A stretch of 28,964 nt of DNA from a virus: IMG/VR virus record IMGVR_UViG_3300020450_000070, positions 1 through 28,964 of that record, one strand, 5' to 3'. The notes under the pieces are model-generated. The model searched no databases. It worked only from the letters and a program-made list of their open reading frames with translations, and was not told the origin of the DNA. This document shows positions 17,701-23,805 of the stretch, in pieces. The first letter of the stretch is position 1, and the number at the start of each line of letters is the position of its first letter. A program made the position numbers and the translations under genes.

Positions 17701-19176
17701 CTCACTAAGTCTTTGTCCAACAAATGAGAAGAGCATTTGTTCTTCTGTTGGATTAAATGTGAGAGATTCAGAAGATCCACTGAGTTTTCTAAGTGAACCA
17801 AATCCAAGGTAACTATCAGATTTTCTAGTAACAGAATCTCCAGTAATCTTGTAAAGACCTGTAGTATGTTGAGCAGACCAAAGAATTGATTCAGCAGAAC
17901 CAGATAATTTTCTGATTTCACCAGAACCAATATATTTTTCTGTGTGTTTTTCTGTAACAAGTCCATGAACAGAGAACAATATTTGTTCTTCTGTGGGATT
18001 GAAGGTAAGAGATTCAGCAGCACCTTCAAGTATTGGAATTGTTCCAGTTCCCTCAATATGAGGAGTGTAATATGTTTTACTTGTTCCAGTAAGTGTAAAT
18101 AATCCTCTCGCAAGTTCTGAAACAAGAGTAGATTCTGATAATCCACCAAAGGCAAATAAGTTACCAGATCCTGAAGCGATGTCTGTATTACTATGATGTC
18201 CTTCACCTGTAAAGGAGAAGAGCATTTGTCTTTCTTGTGGATTGAAGGTAGCACATTCTGCTGCACCAGAAAATGTAAATAATGATCCTTCAAGTAATTC
18301 GCCAGCTGGTTCGTAAACTTCTGCAACTACTCCAGACAGCAGAATTTCTCCCCCTCCTTTTGGAGATGGGGAGAAGTTCTGATCTGCAATACCAGCGAAT
18401 TGGAATGGCGGGACTGATCCATCAACAATGTAACCATATACATTAAGACCTTCTTGTTTACTGAAGATCGTGATTTTTCCTTCACCTACCCATGCATTAG
18501 TTGCTTTTGCCTCAGCCTCACCAATTGTCTTAACGAATCCAAATGCTCTTTCTGATCTTGTACGCCAAATAAATCCGTGATCAATTCTAGTAACCTGATC
18601 AAGACCAGTTATTAATCCATTATCCTCTGCAAAATTATGCGTATTTGTAATTAAACCATAATCTAGTTCAGTAAATTCATCAAATACATTTGCATCATAA
18701 ACATAAGTTCTTCTTTCATCAGCATTATTAAATCTGAATAATGATTGATGATCTCTGACACTAGTAAAGGATCCAATAGTTCTATTTCCAAGATCATCAA
18801 CTGTGCTAGGACCATGCAATCCTACTGTATCAGAAACAACTCCAGATTCATATGAAAATATACAAATTCCACCAGAACAATTAATATTTGTGTAAGGAAC
18901 AACATTTGGAAATGTTACTGCTGAACCAGAAATAAAACTTCTTCCTCTCTCACCAACTATTAATATTCCACCCTTTCCATCTGTGGTATTAGATCCTATT
19001 CCCTCTGATCCATAATTTCCAACGGTTCCATAATTAACTTCTTCAATTCTTTGTGTTAATGCTTGTTTGTAGTTATATTCGGTAACTACTGTATTACTTT
19101 GGCTAGAGATTGTTTCATCTTTGTGCTCAAAGATGATTTTAGATAATATTCCCGATGACTTATAATTGTAACGCAT
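14728..19176 (-). CDS. Large tandem-repeat virion protein, 1482 aa
   Basis: I cannot assign a named family. The N-terminal 290 residues are unique, begin MRYNYKSSGILSKIIFEHKD and include several xDYGxI motifs. Two repeat tracts follow (about residues 290-530 and 750-1470), separated by a unique stretch with more DYG motifs. The repeat core is GSGSLRKLSGAAES followed by TFNPEEKQMLFSFTG. I count ten full copies of the TFNP-type element and at least four degenerate ones. In the second tract the spacing is 243-249 bases, about 82 residues. Alternating Gly-Ser turns and short strands suggest a long beta-structured fibre or shaft. No membrane segment is seen. The gene starts 26 bases after a terminator hairpin and has no visible late promoter of its own. 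A virion structural role is inferred. Confidence 0.7.
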   Translation of the reverse strand: MRYNYKSSGILSKIIFEHKDETISSQSNTVVTEYNYKQALTQRIEEVNYGTVGNYGSEGIGSNTTDGKGGILIVGERGRSFISGSAVTFPNVVPYTNINCSGGICIFSYESGVVSDTVGLHGPSTVDDLGNRTIGSFTSVRDHQSLFRFNNADERRTYVYDANVFDEFTELDYGLITNTHNFAEDNGLITGLDQVTRIDHGFIWRTRSERAFGFVKTIGEAEAKATNAWVGEGKITIFSKQEGLNVYGYIVDGSVPPFQFAGIADQNFSPSPKGGGEILLSGVVAEVYEPAGELLEGSLFTFSGAAECATFNPQERQMLFSFTGEGHHSNTDIASGSGNLFAFGGLSESTLVSELARGLFTLTGTSKTYYTPHIEGTGTIPILEGAAESLTFNPTEEQILFSVHGLVTEKHTEKYIGSGEIRKLSGSAESILWSAQHTTGLYKITGDSVTRKSDSYLGFGSLRKLSGSSESLTFNPTEEQMLFSFVGQRLSEKHTESYVGSGRIRNLATLEAEKTVFDYVGSGSFKLHPRKPEIYQLSQLGEFTLDYYDLYNGYINLGYLEFYDQANTQIGYTQLQWLNLEEGHEKHTEAYNNSACVEGIELDYGFIIDPNAPATCITVSGTITTNTTASTGCTKVAPGTILAIAPPNAYAIPPSITTPNNIEDYGLVSEPNFNEREDYGHILDSLSKVCPYGAFDITGTATTFFVENIVSTGISVSGRATINIFGKGDTFWTPPYFGSGFARITGTLDESFTPATEIGSGNLFAFGGLSESTSIGAVSGGLFRFSGDVFALFSLQHFGSGGFRFIGDASTPRTRTYVGSGSLRKLSGLAESVTFNPLEKQMLFSFLGEGKESFVANPPEEGAEVRLRGTSEDPLLAYAEESSGTIFISGIGGTDRTRAFVGSGSLRKLSGAAESITFNPEEKQLLFSFTGSVTEKVTANPPEEGTEIRIFGDAIPKVRFQEDVFGRIPISGEGIVKQTKPFIGFGSLRKLSGAAESITLNPDEEQILFSFAGRGEERRSSSEIATGILFTFDSATVVSAIAYETTGLFRFSGDARAVQVPRYKGSGSFRKFGGAAESSTVNPQERQLLFSFTGKGEENKSTTETASGNIRLYPEALDIRFIPNWNSIGGLKLYIDSSHRIAADYIGSGSFKKLGGAAESLTFNPTEKQLLFSFTGQSSESRLAREISKGGTLRLRGVARDILVPNNIGSGNIFITGDATTVRARDFAGSGSLRKLSGAAESRAIDITTLPSLLRINGDGDIARSRPYIGSGSLRKLSGAAESLTFNPDEKQMLFSLLGQATTTRARDKVGQGTVRTLGDVIDKFSPIYIGSGTTRILGDATVVRTRDFVGFGSLRKLSGAAESLTFNPLEKQMLFSFTGEGVQARTARLISQGGTLAIRGTSGDPLLTFAEQPRVEIDITGDSIDLRVHAYQGSGRISNVNNADDSFIRAPYIGSGNLTISGIALIQVQLFQPPFTQVWII
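15085..16715 (-). repeat. DNA-level tandem repeat tract with about 245-base period
   Basis: The element encoding SGAAES-plus-LRKL recurs near 15101, 15344, 15469, 15713, 15959, 16201, 16448 and 16697 (plus-strand coordinates). Intervals are 243, 125, 244, 246, 242, 247 and 249 bases. The one half-period step at 15344-15469 marks a deleted or shortened unit. The units are clearly related at base level but not identical. Confidence 0.8.
17690..18290 (-). repeat. Second repeat tract in the 1482-aa gene
   Basis: Further copies of the same module, encoded near 17780, 17905, 18025 and 18265, with spacings of about 125, 120 and 240 bases. They are more diverged than the main tract and are separated from it by unique sequence from about 16950 to 17640. 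Confidence 0.7.
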
Positions 19177-19194
19177 CGCAACCTAATAATCCAA

Positions 19195-19222
19195 TAAAAA
19201 AGGGGTCGCAAATCGCAACCCC
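19195..19222 (-). terminator. Rho-independent terminator after the 480-aa gene
   Basis: The plus strand shows arms 19202-19210 and 19214-19222 around a 3-base loop. Read on the minus strand this is GGGGTTGCG-ATT-TGCGACCCC, a 9-bp stem with two G-T pairs, followed by TTTTTTATT. The U-tract follows only on the minus strand, so it terminates minus-strand transcription. It lies 40 bases after the stop of the 480-aa gene and 26 bases before the ATG of the 1482-aa gene. Confidence 0.88.
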
Positions 19223-19262
19223 CACAAACTAAAAATATAAATTGGGTACACCCTATGTATAA

Positions 19263-20705
19263 TTAGTCTAGGCTGACATTTAGAGTAACCTTAATTTGGT
19301 CACCGTTGTTTTGAATACTGTAAGGACCATTTGTAAATTGTTCTGCAAAGAATATACTTGAGTACAATGTAGCATCTCCAGTTCCTGAAAGAGCAGGTGT
19401 AGTAGTAAATGTACTGTTAGTAGGAACAGTATGAATTGTGTAATGTTGTGCAGTAATTGTACTTGTAGTTCCTTGTCCAATGTAAATAACATCGCCAGGA
19501 TTTAGATTATGATCAACAGCACTACCACTAGGATCTGTTGTCATAACTGAATAATCAAAATCTACTTTGTCATTACTACTTGCTGTACCAATGTTATCTG
19601 TAAGTTGATTGTTTAGATAAACACGTGGTCCTTGCTCACCAGCTTTAGTTGCAAAATCAATACCTGTAATAACTGTGCTTGCAGGAAATGCATCAGGACC
19701 TCCTTGTCCACCACCACCTGTCTTAGAAACTGCTTGTCCAACAGTCAATTCTTCAGCAACATTTACTTTAAAAGTAGCGTTACCAGAAGCATTACCACCT
19801 GTGATAGGTTTATCTAGATAAATGTCATTAGTATCAACACCAACAACACGTGTTTCTGATGGAATATTTGTACCAGTAACTACCTGACCTGTTTTAACAC
19901 CAGATCCAGAAGCAACTGTAATAGTAAATCCATTTTGAGCACCAGAACTAATAGCACTAACAACAGTAGTATCTTTTAACTCAACATAGTTATTACCAAT
20001 AACTCCTTTACACTCTGCTTTTTCAACAGAAGTTCCAACAGCAGCAACAGATCCACCATCAACAACACCACTCAATGTAACAGGCATGTTATTAGCACGT
20101 GCTAGATAGTAACCATAAACATCACCAGCAGCACCAGAGAATGTAAAAATTTCTTCAGGATATGTTGCAGTTGTTCTTCCTCTACCAAAAGAAGCTGCTG
20201 TACCACTAGCAATAGTAGCAGTTAATTTTTGACTTATTTCAATATTGTTACCGTCAATATCAACAACAAAAGTGTTTAAAGGAATGCCAGCAGCAGTGGT
20301 TACATAGTCACCTTTTTTAATATCTGCGTTAGTAGAAACAACAATTTGATATGTACCAACTGTACCTGAGATTGTAGGAGTAGCAACAGGTGATGATGTA
20401 GTAGCAACTGTCCAACGGTTACCATTTAGGAGTATACCATAGTTTTGAGTAAAATCTTGGTTTTCTTCAGTTCTGTTATTAACAACTGAAGGATATCCTG
20501 TAGTAGGTGCAGATCCATATCCGCTATTATTACTAGCATTATATGGTTCAAAGTACTTCGTTGCAGAAGGTACATCCTGTTCCGTAGGTGCTGTGGTAGG
20601 TCCTGTATACAGTTTCAATACCAAGTTCCTTGGAATTTCGTGTGTCGCATTTAATAAGGTGCGGAGTGAATCAATCTCACCCTGATCGGTAACTAGCAGT
20701 GCCAT
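19263..20705 (-). CDS. Virion structural protein with Ig-like/beta inserts, 480 aa
   Basis: A Thr/Gly/Asn-rich beta protein. Residues 1-60 (ALLVTDQGEIDSLRTLLNA, then IPRNLVLKLYTGPTTAPTEQD) and 183-210 (EEIFTFSGAAGDVYGYYLARA) look like one conserved virion domain. This domain is interrupted by two copies of a beta module at about 119-174 and 259-313. Their shared pattern is GDYVTTAAGIPLNTFVVDID and GQVVTGTNIPSETRVVGVD, a motif common in phage decoration and fibre proteins. Residues 331-340 contain TGGGGQGGPD. A baseplate or tail surface role is inferred from composition and neighbours, and no specific T4 counterpart is assigned. The ATG has a strong GAGGAG ribosome site (20715-20720) and a late promoter 39 bases upstream. 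A terminator follows the stop. Confidence 0.7.
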   Translation of the reverse strand: MALLVTDQGEIDSLRTLLNATHEIPRNLVLKLYTGPTTAPTEQDVPSATKYFEPYNASNNSGYGSAPTTGYPSVVNNRTEENQDFTQNYGILLNGNRWTVATTSSPVATPTISGTVGTYQIVVSTNADIKKGDYVTTAAGIPLNTFVVDIDGNNIEISQKLTATIASGTAASFGRGRTTATYPEEIFTFSGAAGDVYGYYLARANNMPVTLSGVVDGGSVAAVGTSVEKAECKGVIGNNYVELKDTTVVSAISSGAQNGFTITVASGSGVKTGQVVTGTNIPSETRVVGVDTNDIYLDKPITGGNASGNATFKVNVAEELTVGQAVSKTGGGGQGGPDAFPASTVITGIDFATKAGEQGPRVYLNNQLTDNIGTASSNDKVDFDYSVMTTDPSGSAVDHNLNPGDVIYIGQGTTSTITAQHYTIHTVPTNSTFTTTPALSGTGDATLYSSIFFAEQFTNGPYSIQNNGDQIKVTLNVSLD

Positions 20706-20743
20706 TTAAGTTTACTCCTCGTGATCTTTTCCTATGTTACTGT

Positions 20744-20751
20744 TATTTATT
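20744..20751 (-). promoter_or_regulatory. T4-type late promoter (AATAAATA)
   Basis: The minus strand reads AATAAATA, 39 bases upstream of the ATG at 20705. It overlaps the TAA stop of the 241-aa gene (20750-20752). Confidence 0.65.
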
Positions 20752-21475
20752 AAAGTGCTAGCTTCATTGAAACTACGCACCTCTGTATATTTATAGCATA
20801 TACAATTTTAAATTGTAAAATGTCTCCAGCATTCAGTGCAGTATTCCATGTGGAGAGTGACGTATCTTGATTTATACGTTGTGTTGTTCCTTGTCCAATA
20901 TCACCTAAAGTTGGTCTTTCTGAACCACATATAGATGAAAAATTTGGAAAATTAGCAAAATCAACTTTACTAATATCAAACTGAACTTGACCCTCTTGAT
21001 CAGCAATAATTGTCCATGATTCAATTTTGCCAGTTACATCAAGAGTCATATCTCCTTTGATACCAGAAGACATTGGTGCAGATCCAGCATCAACAACAAA
21101 ATTAATTGTTCTCGTTAAATCTGCTGTTGTAGATAATCCTACAACATAAACTTTTTGTCCTGAAGTTGGAGGTGTTGTAAAAATTAAATTGGTGCCACTT
21201 GTACTGTAATCAATACCAGGAACTTGCACTAAACCATCAATAGCAACAATCAATTGTTGATCATTTGCTGGTGTATATGGATCTCCAACAGGATCAATTA
21301 GAGGAAATCCAGTATTGGTTCCATTAAATACCCAACTAGATGTATCAAGTATTTCGTTACCATACTGAAGATACTTACTAGGAATCTCATAGTTGACACC
21401 AACATTAAATTTCTTCTGAGGTTCAGAAAGAACCTGATAGTTAGAAGATTTTACTGATACGTTATAATTAGGCAT
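20750..21475 (-). CDS. Tail fibre protein with a fibre-stalk motif and common C-terminal beta domain, 241 aa
   Basis: Residues 65-115 carry the phage fibre motif QQLIVAIDGLVQVPGIDY, then LIFTTPPTSGQKVYVVGL, as seen in many podovirus and prophage fibres. Residues 135-241 match a small C-terminal beta module common in phage tail proteins: GIKGDMTLDVTGKIESWTII, ADQEGQVQFDISK and FANFP, then AGDILQFKIV. The protein likely forms a short fibre or an attachment piece. The N-terminal 60 residues are unfamiliar. The start is one base overlapped with the preceding stop (TAATG), and AGGAG (21483-21487) lies seven bases upstream of the ATG, so the start is secure. The function in host contact is inferred from domain type. 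The two Cys (183 and 233) could pair only in an oxidising setting. Confidence 0.78.
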   Translation of the reverse strand: MPNYNVSVKSSNYQVLSEPQKKFNVGVNYEIPSKYLQYGNEILDTSSWVFNGTNTGFPLIDPVGDPYTPANDQQLIVAIDGLVQVPGIDYSTSGTNLIFTTPPTSGQKVYVVGLSTTADLTRTINFVVDAGSAPMSSGIKGDMTLDVTGKIESWTIIADQEGQVQFDISKVDFANFPNFSSICGSERPTLGDIGQGTTQRINQDTSLSTWNTALNAGDILQFKIVYAINIQRCVVSMKLAL

Positions 21476-21810
21476 TAGGTAACTCCTGGTGTTACTTCTA
21501 CAATTCCCTCTATAACTCTTGTCTTAATACTTTGTGGTGATGTTAAAACTATATCATAAACATAACGTCTTGGATCTAATGCAGAAGTAGCAGTATTGTT
21601 TAATCCAATTTTTAAAATACCATTATAACGATCCACAAATGTAACAACAAAACTTGTTGCGGTAGTAGAAAAATAACTTCTCCGCATTTTAGCTTCTGCT
21701 GTATATCCTGTTAAATTAAGTGGAGTTGTATTATCCTCATTTTGGATATTGAAAGTAGCATCAAAATCTGTGCCCTTTTCTAACAGTAGATTTAAAGGAA
21801 TTGCTGCCAT
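21475..21810 (-). CDS. Baseplate/fibre adaptor-like protein, 111 aa
   Basis: A small beta protein with the pattern of a widespread phage tail family related to the N-terminal domain of the lactococcal BppU baseplate protein. It has LLLEKGTDFDATFNI near the start, NLTGYTAEAKMRRSY at about 32-46, and a C-terminal half reading LDPRRYVYDIVLTSPQ, then RVIEGIVEVTPGVT. Such proteins attach receptor-binding proteins to the baseplate. It sits between the fibrinogen-like adhesin gene and the 241-aa fibre gene and is translationally coupled to the latter. It starts five bases after the preceding stop, with no obvious ribosome site, so coupling with the adhesin gene is likely. The adaptor role is an inference from family resemblance. 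Confidence 0.7.
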   Translation of the reverse strand: MAAIPLNLLLEKGTDFDATFNIQNEDNTTPLNLTGYTAEAKMRRSYFSTTATSFVVTFVDRYNGILKIGLNNTATSALDPRRYVYDIVLTSPQSIKTRVIEGIVEVTPGVT

Positions 21811-21815
21811 AATTT

Positions 21816-23786
21816 TTAATTAGTATCTCTAATCCACATGGTGTAAGAGTATTGAACATTGCTGTTTAAATCTCCTGGTTCATCTCTAAATTGATTATCA
21901 ATATTACGACATCTCTGATAACTAGAAGTATCTGCACGGGAAACACCAATCCCTTGCGTAGCAGAAACAGACTCACTATTTAAACCTTGTGGTGTAATCA
22001 TAGAACGGTCTTGGTTACTTTCTTCAGTACCACTTGGTTCACCAAATCCAAAATATATTGTTGTTGCATTTGCAAAAACATCATCGTTTTGACTGTATGA
22101 TGTTACACTTAAACGTCTGAAACCACCGCCACCACTATTTCTTTGAGTACCTGCATCAACCCACATATTGTTTCCTCTTCCAAAGAAAACACGAGTATCA
22201 GCAACAGATGTAAATGTTTCAGTGTACCAAAGTTTTCTCAACCTCAAACCTTGGTCTTTCATCATAACTTGGTTTAAAGAAGCATTTGCATATAATTGTG
22301 GATGTTTAAAGTTCTTACCAAAATTACCTGGCCAACCTATAGATCCCAACATGTTATATTCATCATCTGTAAATCTTCCACCATGAGAACTTGCTGATGT
22401 ATAGTTTCCAGAATCCGTTCTGTGTAAGAAATAACCCCACATCCATTTGTATTGAGCAAATGAATTCTTCCATGTTGCTCCATCTTCACCCATAACTCTA
22501 GTTCTATGGTCATCCCAGAAAGTTGCAACATGCATCCAACCACCACCATCAGTATCCATATCACAGAATACCTCAAATGCACTACCACCATATCCTGATG
22601 GTTTTATCCAATATATCCCTGTCTCAGCAGTAGAATTAGATGCTTTAATTGCTCTAGCACTTGTTGCGGGATTTGATTGTGAATTTCCTAACGTCTCAGA
22701 TTCACTAATTTTATATGAGACACCTACTAGTCCTTGTCCACCATCACCACCACGTCCAGTGTTGTCTTCGGCATTTGGAGAACCACCTTGATATCCTCCG
22801 CAACCACCACCACCACCGCCACCTAGTCCATCAGTACCACTTGATCCTTCTCTCATACCCCATCCAGTATCTCCTCCTCTACCAGTACCACCAATTTCGC
22901 CACCAGCAATAGCAGTATCATAGGTATCATTTGCATATCCAGAATCACCACCTTGTCCACCATAACTTCCACCAGAATCGGGAGTAGAACCAGCACCACC
23001 GCCACCTCCACCAGCAGCAAATTGGGATGTAGCACCACCAAAAACAAATTTAAGATCTATTGCACCACCACCAGATCCACCACCTTGTGCCTTGTTCCCA
23101 TTGTTTTGTTGAACATCTCCACCACGACTACCAGCACCACCGCCACCTGCTCCATATGGATACGAACCATCGGAATAACCTGTACCACCACGATTTCCAA
23201 CACCAACTACATTATTTGATCCATATGTATTTTGGTTTGTGACACCGTACTCATTATGTCCTCCAGAAGAACCTGGACCACCACCAGATCCACCATCTTT
23301 AGCGTCGTTACCTGTTCCTGATCTACCACCTCCACCACCACCATTGGCTTGGAATCCAAAGAAGTTAGTATTTCCACCAGTATTACCAGGATTTGCACTA
23401 CCAGGTCCCGCACCTTGAGGAGCACCAACACCACCGTCTCCTCCACCACCTAAAGAAGCACCATGACCAGTAGCACTGTAATTTGTGTATGCAGTAGAGT
23501 AAACAACTCCACCAGCTCCACCACCACCGCCACCAAACCAGTCAGCGTCATGACCACCAGCACCACCACCGCCACCTGCAACAGCTGCAAAAGCAATAGG
23601 TCCATCAGCTTTAGTACATGTCCATGTACCATTGTCCAAAAACATATGTGTTTTATGTTTATATCCATCACTGTCAAACCAGACGTATTCAATTCCTCCA
23701 GAAGCTGCTACATCTGGTTCATATTGACTATCCAATGTTCTAAAACCCGAAACGGATCCTCCACCAAGTGTTTGTAAAAAAGGCAT
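21816..23786 (-). CDS. Glycine-rich adhesin with fibrinogen-like C-terminal domain, 656 aa
   Basis: Three parts are visible. Residues 1-72 form a connector with GGIEYVWFDSDGYKHKTH. Residues about 74-361 are extremely glycine-rich, with runs of four to seven Gly separated by short polar loops. This is like the polyglycine-helix tips of some phage adhesins (S16-type gp38). Residues about 372-656 resemble a fibrinogen-related domain: NPATSARAIKASNS, then GIYWIKPSGYGG, FEVFCDMDTDGGGWMHVA and a Trp/Gly-rich tail ending QYSYTMWIRDTN. Fibrinogen-like domains bind acetylated sugars in animal lectins. A host-surface lectin role is inferred. The start has CGGAG upstream at good spacing. The gene follows the 867-aa fibre by 19 bases. 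I know no closely matching named phage protein. Confidence 0.75.
   Translation of the reverse strand: MPFLQTLGGGSVSGFRTLDSQYEPDVAASGGIEYVWFDSDGYKHKTHMFLDNGTWTCTKADGPIAFAAVAGGGGGAGGHDADWFGGGGGGAGGVVYSTAYTNYSATGHGASLGGGGDGGVGAPQGAGPGSANPGNTGGNTNFFGFQANGGGGGGRSGTGNDAKDGGSGGGPGSSGGHNEYGVTNQNTYGSNNVVGVGNRGGTGYSDGSYPYGAGGGGAGSRGGDVQQNNGNKAQGGGSGGGAIDLKFVFGGATSQFAAGGGGGGAGSTPDSGGSYGGQGGDSGYANDTYDTAIAGGEIGGTGRGGDTGWGMREGSSGTDGLGGGGGGGCGGYQGGSPNAEDNTGRGGDGGQGLVGVSYKISESETLGNSQSNPATSARAIKASNSTAETGIYWIKPSGYGGSAFEVFCDMDTDGGGWMHVATFWDDHRTRVMGEDGATWKNSFAQYKWMWGYFLHRTDSGNYTSASSHGGRFTDDEYNMLGSIGWPGNFGKNFKHPQLYANASLNQVMMKDQGLRLRKLWYTETFTSVADTRVFFGRGNNMWVDAGTQRNSGGGGFRRLSVTSYSQNDDVFANATTIYFGFGEPSGTEESNQDRSMITPQGLNSESVSATQGIGVSRADTSSYQRCRNIDNQFRDEPGDLNSNVQYSYTMWIRDTN
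21819..22673 (-). other. Fibrinogen-like (FReD/COLFI-type) domain region
   Basis: This stretch encodes residues 372-656 of the adhesin. The key line is Y-W-I-P-S-G followed by FEV-F/Y-CDM-T-DGGGWM, the hallmark opening of fibrinogen-related domains. The later part is more diverged. Only two Cys are present (in FCDM and QRCRN), which may correspond to conserved half-cystines. Confidence 0.65.
22704..23567 (-). repeat. Glycine-rich low-complexity region of the adhesin
   Basis: About 288 residues dominated by Gly runs, encoded mainly by GGT/GGA/GGC codons. On the plus strand this appears as repeated ccacca and ccgccacc blocks. The region is locally much more G+C-rich than its surroundings. Such low-complexity DNA can change length by slippage. 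Confidence 0.85.
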
Positions 23787-23805
23787 TTATCTTAACTCCG
23801 TTTGT

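Noticed and set aside
15825-18326. Other long minus-strand frames (15825-16448, 16707-17192, 17442-18326)
   Set aside because: These are alternative-frame readings of the same repeat gene, with repetitive Leu/Gln-rich products.
19195-19222. Bidirectional terminator
   Set aside because: Only the minus-strand side has a U-tract. The plus-strand downstream side reads cacaaactaaa.
22704-23567. Plus-strand His/Thr-rich frames opposite the glycine region
   Set aside because: They arise from the complement of GGN codons and have no coding support.
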